Shown one piece after another: positions 44,101-48,117 of a stretch of DNA of 48,117 nt. The position numbers and the translations under genes were made by a program. Each line of letters starts with the position of its first letter. Position 1 is the first letter of the stretch. The notes under the pieces were generated by a model. The model made no database searches, was not told the DNA's origin, and saw only the letters and a program-made list of their open reading frames with translations. The DNA lies in the NCBI GenBank assembly GCA_947483555.1, contig CANKMW010000073.1, positions 1-48,117 on the forward strand, given 5' to 3'. This DNA comes from Myxococcales bacterium. Lineage in GTDB: Bacteria > Myxococcota_A > Polyangia > Haliangiales > Haliangiaceae.

Positions 44101-44345
44101 TCGGGCCGACCGTGGACCATCCGCGCCAGCTGGCCACGCACCCGCGCGCGCAGCTCGGCGGTCGCCTTGTCGGTGAAGGTCACCACCAGGATCTGATCGA
44201 TGGTGGCGCCGGCGCGCAGGATCAGATCGACGACCCGGCGCTCGAGGAACCAGGTCTTGCCGGTGCCCGCCGACGCCTCGACCACCAGCAACGGCGCCCC
44301 GGCGTCGCCGAGCATCGGCGGCCGATACCAGCGCACGGCGGTCAC
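41187..44345 (-). CDS. recB: Exodeoxyribonuclease V beta subunit
   Basis: This 1052-residue protein starts at GTG 44345, which overlaps the recC stop (GTGA); longer open frames upstream are inside recC. The N-terminal UvrD-type SF1A helicase has EASAGTGKTW (residues 23-32), TFTDKATAELRARV, DEFQDTDPLQWQIF (about 268) and VMTVHRAKGLEAWVVF. The C-terminal nuclease domain has GYVKGFIDLIV and VVDYKSD (about 957), the D...DYK catalytic motif. It is somewhat shorter than E. coli RecB (1180). It degrades double-strand ends and loads RecA with RecC and RecD. Confidence 0.96.
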   Translation of the reverse strand: MTAVRWYRPPMLGDAGAPLLVVEASAGTGKTWFLERRVVDLILRAGATIDQILVVTFTDKATAELRARVRGQLARMVHGRPEAPPPGAATDDVWIVDDAARAQLRAALDGFDAAPVSTIHGFCHRVLAEESFAARRPFEQEQVPDDGALRSAFTAALRERFAYDPIEAPLLGEYLAADGASVDRLFRLVLEVYRSGATMAAPRAGAQAEELLVPRLVDEVVARADRSKQRDGQLDFQDMLRLTAAALAGPAGATLAARIAGRHPWALIDEFQDTDPLQWQIFERVWAHAPARGLTVVGDPKQAIYSFRGGDVHTYLRATGALARRGAGRVDLTVCQRSTTSMVSAVNCVLKQPREVFAGDIRYDHPVTASGDVTATWPDGRPVAPLALLQFADKPAAVPFKAAVAAATADEIARLLGDPARRITGMRRGHEPRPLRAADILVLTRTNDEAYDVAAAIRSRGVPCALARAEYLFETAEARAVADVLEAIARPRDRSARLRAWMSCFFDVDPDDLGRALEVPDDHVMAARLHDWRYHAVRMDYPRLFAAILADSRVAERALATGRGERIVTNIHHVFEHLHAEVERSHCELPELVTRLRGWIRAARMVRPDDSDVQRQETDRDAVQVMTVHRAKGLEAWVVFVAGLVMFAERHDEVHSFHDADGHRCVAVKGNEDAKTSAAIEKRAEEARLAYVALTRARARLYLTVLPDKTKPAKNKVRVPGGGWKGAYAAIHDNLAALAAQQDQLPGLADEWPAARPAGDDVDISALTLPAVTADVAARPDLARRDQVGWIVTSYTRLKHQAGAEHATEVEAAESTGEDRSRVPPGPTELPGGAASGQYLHEVLEHVDFGAAAAEPFEAWLARAEVATTFELAEGHHAIDPAHRRAAARMVWDAITMPHAAGATMLRPLGAAARLAREVEFVYPIPDRIPSGAVRERGYVKGFIDLIVTWPGDPRWYVVDYKSDVLDVSGDAAREQVDQHYLVQAELYALACARMLRLRDADDHAARFGGLLYWFLRSRRVVHLAPTVVDLARYRDNLASRDLRWDLRWEQR

Positions 44346-47300
44346 GCCGGGCCTTCCGGCTTGATGCGATCCTTGAGGGGAGCCAGGCGGCGACGCGCCA
44401 TCGCTTCGAGCTCGGCGGGCGGCGGCGGCTCCAGGTCGTCGCGCGGTGACATCGGTCCGTAGCCGATCGCGCCCGGCCGGCCGTCGCGCGCGCTCGGCGG
44501 TTCGACCCGCACCTCCTTGCCATCGAGGACCGCGGTCGCCATCTCGACCGACAGCAGATACTCGTGGCCGCCGGAGAGCAGGTCGGCGACCAGAGAGGTC
44601 AGATAGCCGCGTGCCTCGTCGGGATCCCAGCGCTCGTGGCGGGCTCGATGAGCGCCCTCCTTGTCGAGGATCAGGTGCCACGACCCGAAGCGGAGCCGAC
44701 CGGCGGCGGCCAGCGCGACGTGGTCGATGGCGGCGCGCAGGACGTGACGGGGGCGCATGAGGCCAGGCGCCACGATCAACGACCCGGCGTGCTCGCCGTA
44801 CGGCTCGCTGGTCCCGACCAGCTCGACGCGACGACGCACCCCGTTGGCCTCGACGGTGAGCGCGATCGGCGGCAGCAGCTCGGCGAGCGCGTCGGGCTTG
44901 CGACCGAAGCCGAACACGCTGAACCGCTGGTCGCGACCGCCGAAGCGCTCGAGATCGGCGGCCCAGCTCGTGACCTGGCGCTCGAGCGCCACCCGCGCCG
45001 CGGTGCCGAACACCCCGACCGGGGCGCCGCCGCCGAGGTGGAGCCGGTCCCAGGTGTGCGCGAACGCGTCGGCCAGCGGCACGCCGCCCAGGTAGCGCGT
45101 GAAGGCGTCGCGGCCCGCCATCGCGCGCTCGAGCGCGCCCAGCGTCAGCGGTTCCTCGTCGCGCAGCGTCGGATCCTCGACGTCGTCCTGATCGAGCCGC
45201 AGCACCGCCTGGGCCCAGCCCTGAGGTGCCGATTCGAGGAACTTGCGCACGGCGGACAGCCGCAGCACCAGCGGCGCGTCATCCGACGGCGGCGGCAGGT
45301 CGCGGCCGAGTCCGATGCCAAGCGCCCTGGCCACCGGCCCCAGGTTGGCGGCGGCGGCGAAGCGGCGGCGCACCGCGCGCGGCGCCGGCACCGCGCGCTC
45401 GCCACCGTCGGCGGCGGCCTCGATCGTGGTGCGGACCTGCGCCGCGTCGCGCTCGCGGGGCTGGGTCGGCGCCGCGCTGCGGGTCAGCCGCCGCGCCGCC
45501 GCCGCGCCGTGGTCGTAGGACGGATCGAAGCGGTGCAGCGGATGATCGATGCGCATCGCGGCCAGGGTGTCGTCGGGCGTGGCGCCGAGGTACGGGGCCA
45601 GCATCTCGGCGAGCTCGTGGATCACCGCCGACGGGCTGCGCGGCTCGCCGGTCACCGGCTCGCGGGCCACGTACGACAGGTACAGCCGGCGGCGCGCGGC
45701 CAGCACGGTCTCGAAGAAGGCGTAGCGATCGCGCTCGCGCGCGCTGACGTCACCCTTGCGCCGCGTCACGCGGAGATCGAGGGCGCCGGGCCGGTCGCTG
45801 GCCGGGAAGTGCTCCTCACCGAGCCCGAGCGCGAAGATCACGGTGAACGGCAGCGCGCGGTGCGGCACCAGCCGCGCGACGTGGACCCCGTGGGCCAGCG
45901 GCTCCCCACGATCGCCGCGCACGCCACCGAGGCGGCGCCGCGCCAGCGCCTGGATCTCGCGATAGTCGAGCAGGCGCCCGTCGAGGTCGAGCTCGCCCAG
46001 GCCCGACAGCGCGGCGCGCACCCGAGCCAGCTCGGCGGCACCGGTGGCGCCGGCGCTACCGGCGCCCAGGTAGGCCAGGACCAGGGCGTCGAGCACCTCG
46101 GCCCAGGATGCCAGCGGACGTCGCTCGCGACGCAGCCAGCGCGCATCGGCGATCAGCGAGCGGGCCAGGAGCGCGAAGGTCGCGGCCGTGGGCTGCTCGT
46201 CGGCGGCGATCTCGAGCGGCAGGTAGGTGCGATCGGAGAGCCGTGCGACGGTGTCGGTGCCCGAGCGCGCCGCGGCCATGAACGCCCCGAGCGCCAGGCG
46301 GCGCAGGCCTTGCTCCCAGTGGAAGTGGTCTGCGGTCGCGAGGTACGTGCCGGCATGATCGCCAACGTCGGCGCCGTGCACGATGCCGAGCTCGTCGGCC
46401 CAGCGCACCCAGTCGGCCGGGTCGACGTGCGCATGGCGCGCCTGCACCGCGGGGTGGGTCATCAGGCCGAGCAACTCGGGGCGGCGAAAGGTGCCGAGCG
46501 GCAGCGCCAGCAGTAGCTCGGCGGCCTCGGCGACGTGACCATGACCGACCGCCGGTGCGTCGACGACATGGAACGGCAGCTCGAGGGCGCCGAACACGGC
46601 CGGCAGCTGGCCGAGGTACGACTCGGTGGCGCCGGGCGGCAACAGGACGGCGATCTGGTTGGCGCGCAGCTCGGGATCGTCGGCCAGCAGGCGCGCGATC
46701 TCGCTGCCCACGATCTCGACCTCGCGGGCCACCGAGGGACAGGCCAGCAGGTCGACGCCGATGGCGGTCGCGTCACCGGAGGCGGCGGCGCGGACCAGGG
46801 TGTCGAACGTGAACCGATCGAGGGCGGTCGCGCGCGCCGCCGCGGGCGAAGCGTCGACGAACCGATCGTCGATGTCGCCCTGCGACAGCTCGGCGAGCGA
46901 CGACAGGTAGTCGCGGCCCGGGGCGCCCCAGCGCTCGAGCGCGGGCGGATCCCCGGGCCCGATCGCGCCGACCGCGGCGCGGCCGCCGCCCGGCGACTCG
47001 GCCGCGGCGCGGCCGCCGCCCGGCGACTCGGCCGCGGCGCGGCCGCGGTCGAGCCGGACCCGCGTCGAAGGACGCTCGACGTCGCCCCAGTATTCGGCGC
47101 ACGGTGACACCGCGAGCACGTGCACGTCGCGGGTCTCGGCGAGGTACGCCAGCGTGTCGAGATACGCGCGCGGCAGGTAGGAGAAGCCGACCACGAACAC
47201 CGGCGGTCCCGGCGGCGCCGCCAGGCCGACGCGGCGCCGCGCGCTCGCCAGCCGCGGCGTCGGCACCCAGCGCGGCGCGCGCTCGCGACCGCTCGCTGCC

Positions 47301-47842
47301 CGCGCTGGCCGCGCCAGCCGGTCGCCCACGGCGCGCCACAGCCGCGCCTGCCAGGTCGCCATCAGCTCATCCACCGGTCCCGTGTCCGCAGCCGCGCCGC
47401 GTTCCCAGGCATCGAGCCAGTCAGGCCGGGTCAGCGCGTACTGCCAGTAGCGATCCGCGACCTGCGACCCGAGCTGCACCCGGCGCCGGCTCGGCCCGTC
47501 GGGATCGGCCTCGAGGTACGCGCGCGGTTCGGCCATCGCCGGCTCGGCGAGCAGCACGTCATCGGCCAGCGCCGACGCCACCACGACCTCGAGTCGGGGC
47601 CGGTCGAGCGCGGCGAGGCCGTCGGTGCCAAGCGTCGCCGCGACCAGATCGTCGAAGAAGTAGCGCTGGTAGCCAGCGGCGATGCCGTTGCCGCTCGCGA
47701 CCGCGTACTGGACCCAGCGTGCGACCACTCGGTTGTCGACCGCCACCAGCGGCGGCGCGAACGGATCGGCGGCCACCGCCAGCGCCTCGGCGAGGGCGGC
47801 GCCCAGCTCCTCGAACCGATTGCTCTCGACCACGCGCAGCAT
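44342..47842 (-). CDS. recC: Exodeoxyribonuclease V gamma subunit
   Basis: This 1166-residue protein starts at ATG 47842 (MLRVVESNRFEELG), the typical RecC opening, and matches the family length (about 1120). RecC is a catalytically dead helicase/nuclease-fold scaffold that splits the duplex and recognises Chi. Visible family phrases are VVARWVQYAVA, FVVGFSYLPRAYLDTLAYLA, EIVGSEIARLLADDPELRANQIAVLLPP, FPASDRPGALDLRVTRRKGDVSARERDRYAFFETVLAAR (quoted here only in part) and LRLSAVRKFLESAPQGWAQ. A Gly/Ala/Glu insert at about residues 268-290 comes from a 30-bp tandem repeat. First gene of the recC-recB-recD operon. Confidence 0.95.
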   Translation of the reverse strand: MLRVVESNRFEELGAALAEALAVAADPFAPPLVAVDNRVVARWVQYAVASGNGIAAGYQRYFFDDLVAATLGTDGLAALDRPRLEVVVASALADDVLLAEPAMAEPRAYLEADPDGPSRRRVQLGSQVADRYWQYALTRPDWLDAWERGAAADTGPVDELMATWQARLWRAVGDRLARPARAASGRERAPRWVPTPRLASARRRVGLAAPPGPPVFVVGFSYLPRAYLDTLAYLAETRDVHVLAVSPCAEYWGDVERPSTRVRLDRGRAAAESPGGGRAAAESPGGGRAAVGAIGPGDPPALERWGAPGRDYLSSLAELSQGDIDDRFVDASPAAARATALDRFTFDTLVRAAASGDATAIGVDLLACPSVAREVEIVGSEIARLLADDPELRANQIAVLLPPGATESYLGQLPAVFGALELPFHVVDAPAVGHGHVAEAAELLLALPLGTFRRPELLGLMTHPAVQARHAHVDPADWVRWADELGIVHGADVGDHAGTYLATADHFHWEQGLRRLALGAFMAAARSGTDTVARLSDRTYLPLEIAADEQPTAATFALLARSLIADARWLRRERRPLASWAEVLDALVLAYLGAGSAGATGAAELARVRAALSGLGELDLDGRLLDYREIQALARRRLGGVRGDRGEPLAHGVHVARLVPHRALPFTVIFALGLGEEHFPASDRPGALDLRVTRRKGDVSARERDRYAFFETVLAARRRLYLSYVAREPVTGEPRSPSAVIHELAEMLAPYLGATPDDTLAAMRIDHPLHRFDPSYDHGAAAARRLTRSAAPTQPRERDAAQVRTTIEAAADGGERAVPAPRAVRRRFAAAANLGPVARALGIGLGRDLPPPSDDAPLVLRLSAVRKFLESAPQGWAQAVLRLDQDDVEDPTLRDEEPLTLGALERAMAGRDAFTRYLGGVPLADAFAHTWDRLHLGGGAPVGVFGTAARVALERQVTSWAADLERFGGRDQRFSVFGFGRKPDALAELLPPIALTVEANGVRRRVELVGTSEPYGEHAGSLIVAPGLMRPRHVLRAAIDHVALAAAGRLRFGSWHLILDKEGAHRARHERWDPDEARGYLTSLVADLLSGGHEYLLSVEMATAVLDGKEVRVEPPSARDGRPGAIGYGPMSPRDDLEPPPPAELEAMARRRLAPLKDRIKPEGPA
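46981..47040. repeat. 30-bp tandem duplication inside recC
   Basis: Two identical units (46981-47010 and 47011-47040), plus a partial third, encode RAAAESPGGG repeats in frame. Confidence 0.93.
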
Positions 47843-47871
47843 CAGGCGGATCGCAACGCTAGCACCCCGCT

Positions 47872-48117
47872 CCGACGGTCGAGGCCGACGGTCGAGGCCG
47901 ACGCCGAGACCGAGACCGAGACCGAGGCCGAGACCGAGGCCGAGACCGAGGCCGAGACCGAGGCCGTAGCCGTAGCCGTAGCCGAAACCGAAACCGAAAC
48001 CGAAACCGACGCCGAAACCGAAACCGAAACCGAAACCGAAACCGACGCCGAAACCGAAACCGAAACCGAAACCGAAACCGAAACCGAAACCGAAACCGAA
48101 ACCGAAACCGAAACCGA
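47872..48117. repeat. Hexanucleotide CCGNNN array upstream of recC, running off the window
   Basis: Two copies of the 13-mer CCGACGGTCGAGG (47872-47897) lead into an uninterrupted hexamer array from 47898 to the window end (about 36 units). Variants are clustered: CCGAGA/CCGAGG first, then CCGTAG x3, then CCGAAA with interspersed CCGACG. Read as codons it gives Pro-Lys, Arg-Asn or Glu-Thr repeats on the plus strand, but an in-frame TAG (CCG TAG) breaks the Pro frame. It begins 30 nt from the recC start codon and therefore occupies the promoter region. Confidence 0.95.

Noticed and set aside
47898..48117. Terminal hexamer repeats as a CRISPR array or as a Pro-Lys repeat protein.
   Set aside because: There are no spacers, so it is not a CRISPR. 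The Pro frame contains TAG codons within the array, so a continuous Pro-Lys protein across it is not possible.

Overview
The window comes from a very GC-rich Gram-negative bacterium. I infer a myxobacterium, probably of the Haliangium/Kofleriaceae type. The grounds are MopE-type Cys/Asp-rich surface proteins with a MYXO-CTERM-like tail, an ADYC-domain protein, abundant eukaryote-like Ser/Thr kinases, an FHA-sigma54 activator, and many exported lipoproteins. The genus is an inference and has not been tested by any search.

Layout. 1-4241: a Cys-rich surface protein (5' end outside the window) overlapping a large lipoprotein with ten MopE motifs and a C-terminal SUMF1-like domain. 4425-12574: a small conserved gene, then the glycolytic/export/lysine run gap-pgk-(GGDEF+Ser/Thr kinase chimera)-tpiA-secG-dapF, all on the plus strand. 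12579-15979 (minus): a polar amino acid ABC importer (substrate-binding protein fused to permease, plus ATPase) and an exported protein. 16331-18580: an orphan antitoxin and an FHA-sigma54 activator. 18599-33250 (minus): an accessory island. It holds a REP-associated-type transposase lacking its expected tyrosine, two giant paralogous receptor kinases (kinase-STAND NTPase-TM-PEGA-like-SUMF1), a MazF-type toxin-antitoxin pair plus a broken copy of it, an ADYC/pentapeptide protein, an eCIS-toxin-like protein, and a divergent EF-Tu. 33251-33993: a decayed stretch with a transposase tail. 33994-38275: secreted or envelope proteins (metallophosphoesterase, beta-rich protein, PLA2-like lipoprotein, two small envelope proteins). 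38380-39078: a YebC-family protein. 39172-47842 (minus): the translationally coupled recC-recB-recD operon. 47872-48117: a hexanucleotide repeat array running off the window.

Most unusual are the accessory genes, because their boundaries are marked by duplicated pieces of neighbouring genes. A 144-bp direct repeat of the mazEF junction lies on both sides of kinase 1 and abuts its stop codon. A 147-bp direct repeat of the tuf 3' end plus terminator flanks the toxin-like gene, and one copy ends 3 nt from the edge of kinase 2 homology. Gene-sized cassettes therefore seem to have been inserted or duplicated here without any visible integrase.

How the genes may work together. The glycolytic run makes GAPDH, PGK and TIM, with a signalling protein inserted between pgk and tpiA. 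The two giant kinases look like membrane receptors with a periplasmic SUMF1/C-lectin-fold head and a cytoplasmic kinase plus STAND ATPase. They could sense envelope or foreign molecules, but that is inference. I saw no rRNA, tRNA or CRISPR array.
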